Assembly: GCA_963843525.1 (NCBI GenBank)
Contig: CAWJKM010000009.1
Coordinates: 186,001-250,000, forward strand
Length of the DNA stretch: 64,000 nucleotides
Direction: 5' to 3'
From: DATJPR01 sp963843525
GTDB lineage: Bacteria; Bacteroidota; Ignavibacteria; UBA10030; UBA6906
Shown: positions 53,456-62,655 of the stretch, in pieces
Layout of the letters: every line of letters begins with the position of its first letter
Position numbering within the stretch: position 1 is the first letter of the stretch
Translations under genes and position numbers: made by a program
The notes under the pieces: model-generated
What the model was told of the DNA's origin: nothing
The model's database searches: none
What the model saw: the letters and a program-made list of their open reading frames with translations, nothing else

Positions 53456-53483
53456 GACAGTAAACAGTAGACAGTTGACAGTA
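53456..53483 (+). repeat. Short 7-bp tandem repeat (GACAGTA), 4 units
   Basis: GACAGTA, AACAGTA, GACAGTT and GACAGTA follow in 7-bp phase, 30 bp after the stop of a T9SS protein gene on the minus strand. The unit is the same as at 47.2 kb. Confidence 0.75.
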
Positions 53484-53515
53484 CGCAGCAAGGAGAAATC
53501 CTATGCCCTAGGTTG

Positions 53516-55366
53516 CTATCTCACCAGAAGCATCGTCTTTGTCTCGACATAGCTTCCAGCCTGCATTTGATAGAAGTATACTCCGCTTGAGAGACGTTGC
53601 GCATTGAATGTGACCGAAAACCTCCCCGCGGGCATCCTTTCATCGATGAGTGTCGCCACTTTCTGTCCCAGAATATCGTAGACCACGAGTGTCACCCAAC
53701 TGTCTGACAACATTCCGTCTCGAACGCCGTTGGAGCCGAAATCTCGCCCCGTCGAAGGCGGGACGGACCCACTGATAACTGTCGTCGGATTGAACGGGTT
53801 GGGATAATTTTGTTCCAGCGAAAACGACTCTGGAACAACTGGCCGGGTTCCGCCCGGCGCGGTCGCTATGACTCCGTCATACTTCGCGTTGACTTGTGAC
53901 CAGACATTCCGAAGGGCCGAAATGCTGGACAAACGGTCGGCACCGAGCCCGCCCATCATTGCGACGACAACCTCCTGGGTATCTCCTGCAGACATTGTGA
54001 ATGGGCCGACTGCCATAATTATCCGCCGATCTTGTGGTGTAAGTCCGTTCATACCGTCGACCCATCCGGCGCTCCCGTCGGTCGCTTTCACGGGGTCGCC
54101 GCTGAGGCAGAACTTCGTCGGCTGCGAACCATTGGCGGGGTCGAGGAACTGAGCACCGGTTATGGTGTGTCCCCCCATGGCGTTGTACCATTGGGTATCG
54201 CCGCCTGGCCCCTGAACGGGGTCGACATAGGCGAGATTCCCTTGTGTGAAAAAGGCGAATGCGCTCATCCGAAGATTCTTGTACCCCGGGATGACCTTTT
54301 CGTGGAACAATGCAGAATCCCCGGGTGAAACCACGCGCGGTCCCTGGATCAAGGTAAAGCCGAGAGCGGGGACTGCTGCGCCATACATTGCGTCCACCGG
54401 ACCTCCATTGTAGGCGAAACCCATTTGTCTGACCGTATCGCATCCGATGAAGTCATCACCGGCGTCCCCGACATCCGGGTCCGACCACTGCGCTATGAAC
54501 ATACTGTCCACCGGAGCACCGCTTTTGTTGATAAGGACCGTGCTCACGAAAACAACATTGCCGAGCGATCCGGATGTCTTGTACCCCCAGATCGTTCGCT
54601 GCATCTCCAGGCCTATCGGCGGAGAGCCGGCGAGGGCATCCGTCTTCATAGGATTCAAGTCGTTTGCCACGTACCAGAGAGTCTGACCGGCGCCAGGCTG
54701 GCCGGGGATATCGATCGCGGGATCGTACATTCCGTTCCCGTCCACATCCGTGTATGGTGCTCCCTGATCCGCGGGCCATGCATTCCAATCTTGAACATAC
54801 CGGTCATAGATCTCCTGCGCTGTCGTTGATTCATACCTCCCGATGGGCGTGACCTCTTCGGTATTGATTTTTGACTCCACCGAAGCAAACGAAACCGCGG
54901 GATTCACATCCGGGCGCACGCGGAAAATCCGGCAGAGCGAATCACCAGGATCAATCGCGACGGGTTCCGTAGTATCGGTCCCCGCCGAGATGATTTTCCC
55001 TGCCTGAAGACCATGCCTATATGCCGATCCCCCCACTGTGGGAGTTCCCCGCCCCTTGTGAAACCCTCCCCACAGAATCCCCTCTTCATACATCATGGTC
55101 TTGCCGCTGTTCTTGGGAAATTCGAACCCTTCCTGTAACGCGGTATACTTGTTGAATGCCCCATCCCCATTATTTCCGAAATAATTGAATACGTTATTGA
55201 TCAGGAATGGTGAATAGAAATCGTTCCCGGTGGTTCCCTGCATCCGTTGGGGCGAACCACTCTTCGGATTTCCCGCCACCGCCCTGTGCAACGGGAGTGA
55301 CAGACCTGCAAGAAGAAGAACATTTAAAACCATGAATATGTGATATCGTCGGCGATACGCTTTCAT
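53516..55366 (-). CDS. Large secreted protein with T9SS type A sorting signal
   Basis: This 616-aa protein has a signal peptide (about 1-31). The body is beta-rich with a calcium-loop-like DVDGNGMYDPAID near 210 and repeated GDAGDD and GGPVD motifs. The C-terminal 90 residues form the T9SS type A domain (NYPNPFNPTT, VVYDILGQKVATL, GVYFYQMQ, ending LLVR). Proteins of this look are common in Ignavibacteria and are usually exported to the surface. It is followed upstream by the DUF3857 pair on the same strand. Confidence 0.87.
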   Translation of the reverse strand: MKAYRRRYHIFMVLNVLLLAGLSLPLHRAVAGNPKSGSPQRMQGTTGNDFYSPFLINNVFNYFGNNGDGAFNKYTALQEGFEFPKNSGKTMMYEEGILWGGFHKGRGTPTVGGSAYRHGLQAGKIISAGTDTTEPVAIDPGDSLCRIFRVRPDVNPAVSFASVESKINTEEVTPIGRYESTTAQEIYDRYVQDWNAWPADQGAPYTDVDGNGMYDPAIDIPGQPGAGQTLWYVANDLNPMKTDALAGSPPIGLEMQRTIWGYKTSGSLGNVVFVSTVLINKSGAPVDSMFIAQWSDPDVGDAGDDFIGCDTVRQMGFAYNGGPVDAMYGAAVPALGFTLIQGPRVVSPGDSALFHEKVIPGYKNLRMSAFAFFTQGNLAYVDPVQGPGGDTQWYNAMGGHTITGAQFLDPANGSQPTKFCLSGDPVKATDGSAGWVDGMNGLTPQDRRIIMAVGPFTMSAGDTQEVVVAMMGGLGADRLSSISALRNVWSQVNAKYDGVIATAPGGTRPVVPESFSLEQNYPNPFNPTTVISGSVPPSTGRDFGSNGVRDGMLSDSWVTLVVYDILGQKVATLIDERMPAGRFSVTFNAQRLSSGVYFYQMQAGSYVETKTMLLVR

Positions 55367-55412
55367 AAACTTCCACCTTCCTGAGTTTTAACGATTTGAC
55401 AACGCGACGGGA

Positions 55413-57353
55413 TTATTCGCCACGTTTAACCAGCACCGCCTGCGCACGATCTTCGCGAACGATTTCTGTAAAAAACCTTCGATATTCTTCGTACGAAGCG
55501 GCGGGGACAACTGCATTGCGGATTTCCAGAGTCCGGGTGTACACCAGGGCACTATCACCCATACGAACAGTCCGTGCATGAAACGCGCCGAACGATGATT
55601 CGAGGTCGAGCGGGGAAGGCAGGGTTTCGACCTGATAGCCTTTGGGCAGAACGTAGAGGATGGAATCGCTGTCGCGATAGGGATATCCGAAACGGACGGG
55701 AGATTTTCTTGTCTTGTTTTCCCGCGGGATGTACGTCCTCCGTTCCATGAAATTCGGTTGGAAGAAAATGCGCGAGCCGGAAGCCGAGCCGTATTTGGGG
55801 ACGGTGAGATCCAGGGAGATGTCCACCTTCGGGAGGCGTCCGTCCAGACCGACTATTCCGAACGTGTTGAGCACCGCGTTCGGAACACCGACGTGGTTCA
55901 CAAGCCACTTCCTCCGCTCGTCCTCTCCCTGTTCCCCCAGGGCGGACCGCACCCGATCCTGTTGATCTCCGGAATAGCTTGTCTGTAAGGTTGCCTTCAC
56001 GGTCCCGGCACCCGTGAGCATGACCCGCGCGTTGCGATGCTGGGCATTGTCACGGGAGCAACTGGACGGCGTCCACACCACCTGACCTCCCTGCGCCGAG
56101 AGGAGGATCCCGAAACGGTTCTCCGTCCATTGGCCGAGATGGCCGGCGGGGACCGTCTGGTCGGTACACTCGAGCCAGAGCGAGTCCCCGTCAAGCGGGA
56201 CACAGACGATGACATGATTGAACTGCTGGCTCGGAAACCCGGTCAGGTACAGCTCTCCCGCTGTCCCTCCATAAATCAACACCGGGTACGCTGGGACTCC
56301 CGCTTCTTTAAGGAGTGCCACCATGTAATTCGAGAGGGCCTTGCAGTCGCCGTAACCCCGTTCGTGGACATACGTCGCATCAAACGGCTGCCACCCGCCG
56401 ATTCCCAGTTGGATGCTGACGTAGCGGGTCCGGTTCTGCATGTACTTGTAGAGTTTCGCTACCCGCTCTCGTGCACTCTCCTCGGGGCCGACCAACCGGT
56501 GCACGTCGGCAACGGCAGAGGCCGGCAACTGATCCCGGCCATGGAAAAGGCCTTCAGACCATTGACCAAACGATTTCCACGAAGTCATGTCGCCCGGAAA
56601 GTCGTCAATCTGAAACAATGAAGGCGCGGTGAGGACCACGACCGTCCGGTACACCAGATCTTCTTCCATCATGTCTTTTGACAGCAGGGGAAGGGCCGAG
56701 GCCTCCCACACATACGTTTTCTTCCCATCGTCATCGGTGACACGCGGGTGCGTGGAATCGCTGTTCGTCCAATACCGCAGCTGTTCCCCCTCCGGAAGAG
56801 TGATCTCGAAGTAGGTGTGCTCCACCGCATCTTTCCCCCCTTGCGCAATCCACGAAGGCCAGCTCAGGTGCCCCTTGTACGCGATTTCGTAGGTATACTC
56901 CACAGTGTACGGATACCGGTCATAATACAGTTCCGCCGACCGTGCACGGGAGTCTTCGGCGAGGGAATAGCCGCTGACGGCACTATAGTCGTGAACGTCG
57001 CTGTCTTCGAGATCACGAATTTCATCCCCCTTGTCATCCAGAATTCTCCCATCGAATTTCTTGATCTGCTCAAACCGGCCGTAGGGGATCGTCATGGAAC
57101 CGTGATCCCGTCCTTGAGCGTCAAAGATCGTCACCGCAATGACCACCTTCAGCCTCGCTTCTTTCCTGTCGAACACCTCCAGCGAGGTCCAATCTTCGCG
57201 GACCACTGCGTCTGCATCCTCGATCAACCGCGGGTCAAGACCCCCGACGCCGTACGAACGATTCGGGGGATCCGATCCTGCAAAGGCCACGGAGGAGAGA
57301 ACCCCCAACAATGGCCCGAGAAGCAATGGAAGTGAGTGCCGTATTCGTGCCAT
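55413..57353 (-). CDS. DUF3857 transglutaminase-like protein, catalytic triad intact
   Basis: This 646-aa protein has a signal peptide ending AFAGSD. DUF3857 occupies about 50-230 and the transglutaminase-like fold about 290-400, with C337 in GYGDCKAL, H380 in FNHV and D398 in ECTD, so the Cys-His-Asp triad is complete. The C-terminal 230 residues are beta-rich (DUF2569 or related). The enzyme should act in the periplasm; the substrate is unknown. The start follows 7 bp after the stop of the paralogue at 57361-59391, so the two form an operon. Confidence 0.85.
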   Translation of the reverse strand: MARIRHSLPLLLGPLLGVLSSVAFAGSDPPNRSYGVGGLDPRLIEDADAVVREDWTSLEVFDRKEARLKVVIAVTIFDAQGRDHGSMTIPYGRFEQIKKFDGRILDDKGDEIRDLEDSDVHDYSAVSGYSLAEDSRARSAELYYDRYPYTVEYTYEIAYKGHLSWPSWIAQGGKDAVEHTYFEITLPEGEQLRYWTNSDSTHPRVTDDDGKKTYVWEASALPLLSKDMMEEDLVYRTVVVLTAPSLFQIDDFPGDMTSWKSFGQWSEGLFHGRDQLPASAVADVHRLVGPEESARERVAKLYKYMQNRTRYVSIQLGIGGWQPFDATYVHERGYGDCKALSNYMVALLKEAGVPAYPVLIYGGTAGELYLTGFPSQQFNHVIVCVPLDGDSLWLECTDQTVPAGHLGQWTENRFGILLSAQGGQVVWTPSSCSRDNAQHRNARVMLTGAGTVKATLQTSYSGDQQDRVRSALGEQGEDERRKWLVNHVGVPNAVLNTFGIVGLDGRLPKVDISLDLTVPKYGSASGSRIFFQPNFMERRTYIPRENKTRKSPVRFGYPYRDSDSILYVLPKGYQVETLPSPLDLESSFGAFHARTVRMGDSALVYTRTLEIRNAVVPAASYEEYRRFFTEIVREDRAQAVLVKRGE

Positions 57354-57360
57354 GGCGATT

Positions 57361-59391
57361 CTACGTCCCCTTCTTCGAAGGATCCGTTTTCTTCTTGAGC
57401 ACTACTTGCTCTGACTCGATGGAGGTGACCTTTTCATAGAAGTCTTTCAGGCTCCCGTAGCTTTTTGCCGGAAATTCCGAACGCCGGATCGCGAAGCCCG
57501 CACTCATGCTCAGTGTCCGGCCCTCCAGTTTGCACCTCCGTGTGAAGATCGCTTCGCCGGTACCGACCGTCGCACCCTTATCCGGCGGGATCTCCTTCAC
57601 TTCATAGCCGTCGGGCAGGGTGATGGTATATTCCCAGGAGAATTCCCGCGGGTAGGTCATATCCACCGGATATTTCCGCGTGGGGAGCTTGAACGGGTTC
57701 TCATATTGCCGTTCCACCACAAACGGGTTCACGTAGAGGAGATCACCGGAACCTTCCGCATAGGAGGGCGAGGTGATCTGCGCATTGATAAAGAGCGGCA
57801 GGCCCGTGCTATCGAGCCCCCCCACATGCACGGAGTCCACCGTGAATAATGCCCGGTCCGCCCCCAGCATCTCCTTGACCACGTCGGACTCCTTCCCGTC
57901 TTCCAATTCTTTTCGACGTGCGATGGCGGCATAGTCATTGTCGATGCTCTGAACACTCCCGGTCATTTCTCCCGAGGGAGACAAGTTCATCGAGGCGCTG
58001 ACTGCGTGATTATAATAAGAGTACGTCGACAACGGGACCCACTCGGCCGGGCCCTTACGGACGAACAGTCCGCGTGTGTTGAGCACCCTTGTGGGGAGCA
58101 CGCCCACGGGACGGAATCGATCGGTCGCGTCCAGGTAATGGATTTTTCCCTGTATGGGAACAGCAGCGATGATGTAGTTGAATTGAGAAAGGATCGGATA
58201 GACAACCTGGATCTTCCCGTTTCCACGGGTGCTCAGAATTACCTGGTAGCCGTCTACCCCGGCGGCGCGGAGCATCGAAAGCAGAAGACAGGTGATGTCG
58301 GCACTGGAGCCTTTCCGCGATTCGAGGACGTCGTCGACCTCCTGCTCGGCCACCCAGCGGTAATGGCCGTTCCAGACGATATTCGTACGGACGAAGTCGT
58401 AAATCGCCTGCATCTTCTCCTCCGGGGTGGTCCGGTTCACAATGAGGGGCTCCGTGGCCCTGCGGACCGCCTTCGTGTCGTCGATCGCTTTTGCGACCGT
58501 TTCGTCATCCATCAGCTCTTCCACCAGCTTATCCCAGCTCTTAATGACGCTCTTGTATCCGGTGTAAACGGTACTGTATTCCGCGAGTTGAAGACTTACC
58601 TTCTCGATATAGTCGCTGGTCGTCGTCATGAATGGTTCTTCACGGATCGCCGGGGCATCCTTCACCACATAACGGAACCTGTTGCAGCGAACCATGTCAG
58701 TGCCGACAAACGTTGAAGTTTCTCCGCTGAAGTGACGTCGTTCTTCGTCGATGGTGTTGATATAGAATTGTTCATATCCCTCTCGCACCACCGCGTAGGA
58801 AAAGTTCTTCGGGGTGACAAGCCTGAACTCACTCCAGAGTTCGGGTATGGCGGATTGAAACTCCCAGTCGGGCGAGTAGAAGATGCTTTTCTGTTTGATT
58901 TTATACCGGTACTCGATCACACATCCCGGCTGGAGGCCGGGGAGAGTAAACTTGTAGCGCGTATATTTCTTGTCGTACTCCTCTTTAAAGACCCCGTCGT
59001 CATCAAATTCCGTCCGCTGCACACTCCCGTCAGGCGCCAGCGTATACGTATAACCCTCTATGCCCGAGATCTTTTGCTCATAATTTTCCGTGCGAAGGTC
59101 CACCGAGATCGTCCCCCATTTGTACCCGTCTTTACTCAGAATCTTCAGCCTGGTATGACGGGTAAGGAGGAATCCCATCTCATTGTTAAATCCGGCCTCA
59201 CCGTAATCAAACAGTACGACCGCTGAAGCATTCGTGTCTGCCGGATACGCTTGCATCTTGAGATCTGAAGGGGCAACCTCCCCCCAGGTCATGTCCGGTC
59301 CCTCCTGCCCCACGACAAGTGAGGAAAGTCCGACGACCGCTAATATGGGAAGGGCGCAAAGCCGTGTTGAGAACGAGAAATGGTGGACCAT
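57361..59391 (-). CDS. DUF3857 transglutaminase-like protein, catalytic residues lost
   Basis: This 676-aa paralogue starts at ATG 59391 behind AGGAG; an open frame to 59454 has no such site. The DUF3857 and transglutaminase folds are kept, but alignment by eye with the neighbour puts S363 where catalytic Cys is expected and Y406 at the His position, with D424 retained. So it is probably inactive as a hydrolase and may serve as a binding partner. It has a signal peptide ending LVVGQ. Its stop is 7 bp before the start of the active paralogue. Confidence 0.85.
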   Translation of the reverse strand: MVHHFSFSTRLCALPILAVVGLSSLVVGQEGPDMTWGEVAPSDLKMQAYPADTNASAVVLFDYGEAGFNNEMGFLLTRHTRLKILSKDGYKWGTISVDLRTENYEQKISGIEGYTYTLAPDGSVQRTEFDDDGVFKEEYDKKYTRYKFTLPGLQPGCVIEYRYKIKQKSIFYSPDWEFQSAIPELWSEFRLVTPKNFSYAVVREGYEQFYINTIDEERRHFSGETSTFVGTDMVRCNRFRYVVKDAPAIREEPFMTTTSDYIEKVSLQLAEYSTVYTGYKSVIKSWDKLVEELMDDETVAKAIDDTKAVRRATEPLIVNRTTPEEKMQAIYDFVRTNIVWNGHYRWVAEQEVDDVLESRKGSSADITCLLLSMLRAAGVDGYQVILSTRGNGKIQVVYPILSQFNYIIAAVPIQGKIHYLDATDRFRPVGVLPTRVLNTRGLFVRKGPAEWVPLSTYSYYNHAVSASMNLSPSGEMTGSVQSIDNDYAAIARRKELEDGKESDVVKEMLGADRALFTVDSVHVGGLDSTGLPLFINAQITSPSYAEGSGDLLYVNPFVVERQYENPFKLPTRKYPVDMTYPREFSWEYTITLPDGYEVKEIPPDKGATVGTGEAIFTRRCKLEGRTLSMSAGFAIRRSEFPAKSYGSLKDFYEKVTSIESEQVVLKKKTDPSKKGT

Positions 59392-59785
59392 AAGAGCTCC
59401 TAAGGCTAGACTCTGATAGCACGTGAGCTGACAAGGATGAAAATGAACGATCAAGAGGGAATCGTCGACCGTTCAACGAAGATGGCGGGGTGTTCGCCAT
59501 GCCGACAAGGGGGGGTCGATCCTCCAGATGCTTCGACTGACATCAAGGAGGTGCAAAAGATATGCCAGCAATGACTTAGAACCGGAGGAGGGCCGAACAG
59601 CGTGCAACTCGGGACCTTGCCCTCCGATTAGCAGAAATCGTAATCTTGGACTCAGGGGAGGATGTGTGGTAATTGGGTCAGGTCACGGATGTAGTTGGAC
59701 AATTGGCGAAAAGTGAACGTCCATCCACCTGATGTTTTTTTCAACACGCGAAAGCATGACGAGGGGGGAAGAGATCGAGATGGGT
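59392..59785. other. Intergenic region (394 bp)
   Basis: No gene, hairpin or repeat could be supported here on either strand. It separates the DUF3857 operon from the upstream thioesterase gene on the same strand. Confidence 0.5.
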
Positions 59786-60274
59786 CTACTTCGGAGCGTA
59801 CATTATGTTTGCAGTCGCCTGAGCGGCGAGCTTGCCTTTCGCAGTGTGTGCCTCTGCAGTGAGGACCATCGTGGAAACTCCGCGGGAAAGGACGCGCGCC
59901 GTGACGGTGAGCGTGTCGCCGGGACCGACAGGCCGTATGAAAAGGGTGTGCAGATCGAGCGTTACGCACGGCCGCCGGGCGGCAAGATAACTCAATGGAC
60001 CAAAGGTATTATCGATTGCCGCCACGATGAAACCTCCCTGCATCATCCCCACCGGGTTGAAGCTCTTCTCAAGAACGGGTGTGCGCGTCACCAAAAGTGT
60101 TCTTGATTCGTACCGGACAATCCTGGCATCCATGTCGAGAAAGCAATTCGGAGGAAACTGGATGGCATCGCCGAATTCATTCTGCATCGCCATCACTTCC
60201 TTGCGAAAATCGTCGAGCCATTCCGCGGGAGCGTCAGGGTCGAAAATCTCGTGCTCCGCTCTTTCTTGTTCCAG
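59786..60274 (-). CDS. PaaI-type hotdog-fold thioesterase, probable CTG start
   Basis: A CTG at 60274 is preceded by GGGGAGG at the correct distance and lies just after the stop of the dehydratase gene at 60291. No ATG or GTG exists until residues 27-30 (GTG, ATG near 60187-60196). With CTG the protein is 162 aa, with helix one and the hotdog domain complete (MMQGGFIVAAIDNTFGPLSYL; LDLHTLFIRPVGPGDTLTV). It should hydrolyse acyl-CoA thioesters. It is the last gene of the dehydratase operon. Confidence 0.8.
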   Translation of the reverse strand: MEQERAEHEIFDPDAPAEWLDDFRKEVMAMQNEFGDAIQFPPNCFLDMDARIVRYESRTLLVTRTPVLEKSFNPVGMMQGGFIVAAIDNTFGPLSYLAARRPCVTLDLHTLFIRPVGPGDTLTVTARVLSRGVSTMVLTAEAHTAKGKLAAQATANIMYAPK

Positions 60275-60290
60275 TCCCGAACCTCCCCTC

Positions 60291-62651
60291 TCAGAATGCT
60301 TTGTGTTCGGTGCGCGCGATGATCTCGTCCTGAAGGTCCTTCCCGAGGTCACAAAAGTAGTCGGAGTATCCTGCAACGCGCACGATCAGGTCGCGATATT
60401 CTTCAGGGTGCTCCTGTGCTTTCCGCAATGTCTCGGCGCCAACCACGTTGAATTGAAGGTGATGGCCGCCGAGTGTGAAATAGGTTCTCACCAGGCCAAG
60501 CAGAGCGGCCATCCCTGCTTCGTCTTGCACAAGCTGCGGTGTAAATTTCTGATTGAGCAGGGTCCCGCCTGTTCGCGCGTGGTCCATTTTGCCGGCGGAT
60601 TTCAGGACTCCCGTCGGACCTTTTCTATCCGCTCCCTGCACCGGAGAGATCCCCTCGGAAACCGGACGGCCTGCCTTCCGCCCATCGGGCGTGGCGCCGG
60701 TGACCGATCCGAAATATACGTGACACGTCGTCGGGAGCAGGTTGATCCGGTACACCCCGCCCTTGGTATTGTTCCTTCCGTTGACGGCGTCGAAGAAAAT
60801 CTCGAACGCTGCTTTCATCAAATCGTCGGCCCGGTCGTCATCGTTCCCATAGCGGGGGGTCTTGTTCCAGAGCATGAGTCTGGTCTTCTCATCCCCTCCG
60901 AAGTCGGACGCGAGCAGGTCCACCAGCTGATCGAAAGCGATGGTCTTTTCGTCGTAGATATGGTGTTTGATTGCCGACAGCGCATCGGTGAGGGTCCCCA
61001 GTCCGACGCCCTGGATGTAATTCGTGTTATAGCGCGCCCCGCCGTCCGAGTAATCCTTCCCCTTGAGGATGCAATCGTCGATCAGGATCGAGAGAAACGG
61101 GGTCGGAAGGTGTTCTGCATACAGGCGTTCGATGATATTGTTCCCGCGCATTTTGATGTCGACGAAATGCCGCACCTGTCGCTCATACGCGTGAAGAAAG
61201 GCGTCAAACGATGAGAAGGACGACACTTCCCCCGTATGCAATCCAATAACCTTGCCGGACCGCGGATCCACCCCGTTGTTCAACGTGACTTCAAGGATCT
61301 TCACCAGATTGAAATAGCCCGTAAGAATGTAGCTTTCCTTGCCGAAGGCGCCCGTTTCCACACAGCCGCTGGTTCCTCCATTCCGCGCGTCTTCTATGCT
61401 TTTCCCCTGGCGTAACATCTCCTCCACCACCTGATCTGCGTTGAAGATCGAAGGCTGCCCCCACCCCTTCCGGACAATACACAGGGCCTTACGGAGGAAG
61501 TCATCGGGGTTCTTCCTGCTCAATTGGATATTCGAGCTTGGCTGAACGAGGCGCATCTCATCAATGACTTCGAGAACGAGGTAGGTCAGATCATTGACAC
61601 CGTCTGAACCGTCCGCTCTCAGGCCCCCGCTGTTAATGGTCGCGAAGTCCGTGTAGGTGGCACTCTCCGCGGCAGTCACGCCCACCTTGGGCGGAGCCGG
61701 CTGGTTATTGAACTTCACCCAGAAGCACTGAAGGAGTTCGCGCGCCCTCTCCCGCGTCAGCGTCCCATTTTCAATTTCGCGCCGGTAGAAGGGATAGAGG
61801 TGCTGGTCGAGCCTGCCGGGATTAAAAGCATCCCAGGGGTTCAATTCTGTAATCACACCCAGATGGACAAACCAGTAATATTGAAGCGCCTCCTGAAATG
61901 TCCTGGGAGCATGGGCGGGCACATAGGCACAAATGTCCGCAATCGTTTCGAGCTCATGCCTTCGTTCATTCGTGGGTGCGCTCCGCGCAAGTGCACGTGC
62001 CCTGTCGGCGTATCGTCGCGCAAACACCTCGATTGCCCCGGCACAAAGAGACATACCCTCCAGCTCTTGCGACTTCGCGTAGGCTTGTGGATCATTCTCA
62101 TAGTCCAATCCCGCCAGGCTCCGCTCAATATCGGCCTTGAAATCCTCCATCCCCTTCCGGTAGATCTTGTCGTCCAACACGGTATGACCCGGGGCGCGTT
62201 GTTCCATAAACTCGGTGAAGATGCCCGCCGCGTAGGCGTCCTTCCATTCGTCGGTCATCGCTTCGAATATCGCTTCGCGCAGCGTGCGATCTTTCCAGTA
62301 GGGAATGACCACCTGTTCATACGTTCTTCTGGTGTCATCACTCACCGCATAGGCGATGCGTGGACGCGTATTCAGGATGTTCAGGTCTTCGACAGAGTGG
62401 CAGCAAATCTCCGGGTACGTGCTCGTCTCCTTCGGTCCCGGACCGCGTTCTCCGACGATCAATTCATCGTCGTTGATGACGACAGTCTTATGTTTGAGAA
62501 GGTATTCGAAGATTGACGCACGCCGGACCGGTGCAGACATGAGGCCGAGAGAACGTTCGGCATCGGTCACAAGAACCGCCCGTTCAGGGGAGACACTCGG
62601 TTTCGCGTCGAGACTGCGCTGACGGAGGCGTTTGACACGTTCGGTCATCAT
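60291..62651 (-). CDS. hypD: Glycyl radical dehydratase, HypD-like (trans-4-hydroxyproline dehydratase)
   Basis: This 786-aa glycyl radical enzyme has the motif SGCVETGAFG with thiyl-radical Cys430 and E432, and a C-terminal glycyl radical loop RVAGYSDYF with Gly761. The length and positions match HypD, which turns trans-4-hydroxy-L-proline into pyrroline-5-carboxylate anaerobically; glycerol and propanediol dehydratases share GCVE, so the substrate call is likely but not certain. Its activase gene lies upstream with only four bases between. AGGAGGT supports the ATG pair at 62648-62651. No proC is seen in this window. Confidence 0.88.
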   Translation of the reverse strand: MMTERVKRLRQRSLDAKPSVSPERAVLVTDAERSLGLMSAPVRRASIFEYLLKHKTVVINDDELIVGERGPGPKETSTYPEICCHSVEDLNILNTRPRIAYAVSDDTRRTYEQVVIPYWKDRTLREAIFEAMTDEWKDAYAAGIFTEFMEQRAPGHTVLDDKIYRKGMEDFKADIERSLAGLDYENDPQAYAKSQELEGMSLCAGAIEVFARRYADRARALARSAPTNERRHELETIADICAYVPAHAPRTFQEALQYYWFVHLGVITELNPWDAFNPGRLDQHLYPFYRREIENGTLTRERARELLQCFWVKFNNQPAPPKVGVTAAESATYTDFATINSGGLRADGSDGVNDLTYLVLEVIDEMRLVQPSSNIQLSRKNPDDFLRKALCIVRKGWGQPSIFNADQVVEEMLRQGKSIEDARNGGTSGCVETGAFGKESYILTGYFNLVKILEVTLNNGVDPRSGKVIGLHTGEVSSFSSFDAFLHAYERQVRHFVDIKMRGNNIIERLYAEHLPTPFLSILIDDCILKGKDYSDGGARYNTNYIQGVGLGTLTDALSAIKHHIYDEKTIAFDQLVDLLASDFGGDEKTRLMLWNKTPRYGNDDDRADDLMKAAFEIFFDAVNGRNNTKGGVYRINLLPTTCHVYFGSVTGATPDGRKAGRPVSEGISPVQGADRKGPTGVLKSAGKMDHARTGGTLLNQKFTPQLVQDEAGMAALLGLVRTYFTLGGHHLQFNVVGAETLRKAQEHPEEYRDLIVRVAGYSDYFCDLGKDLQDEIIARTEHKAF

Positions 62652-62655
62652 AACA

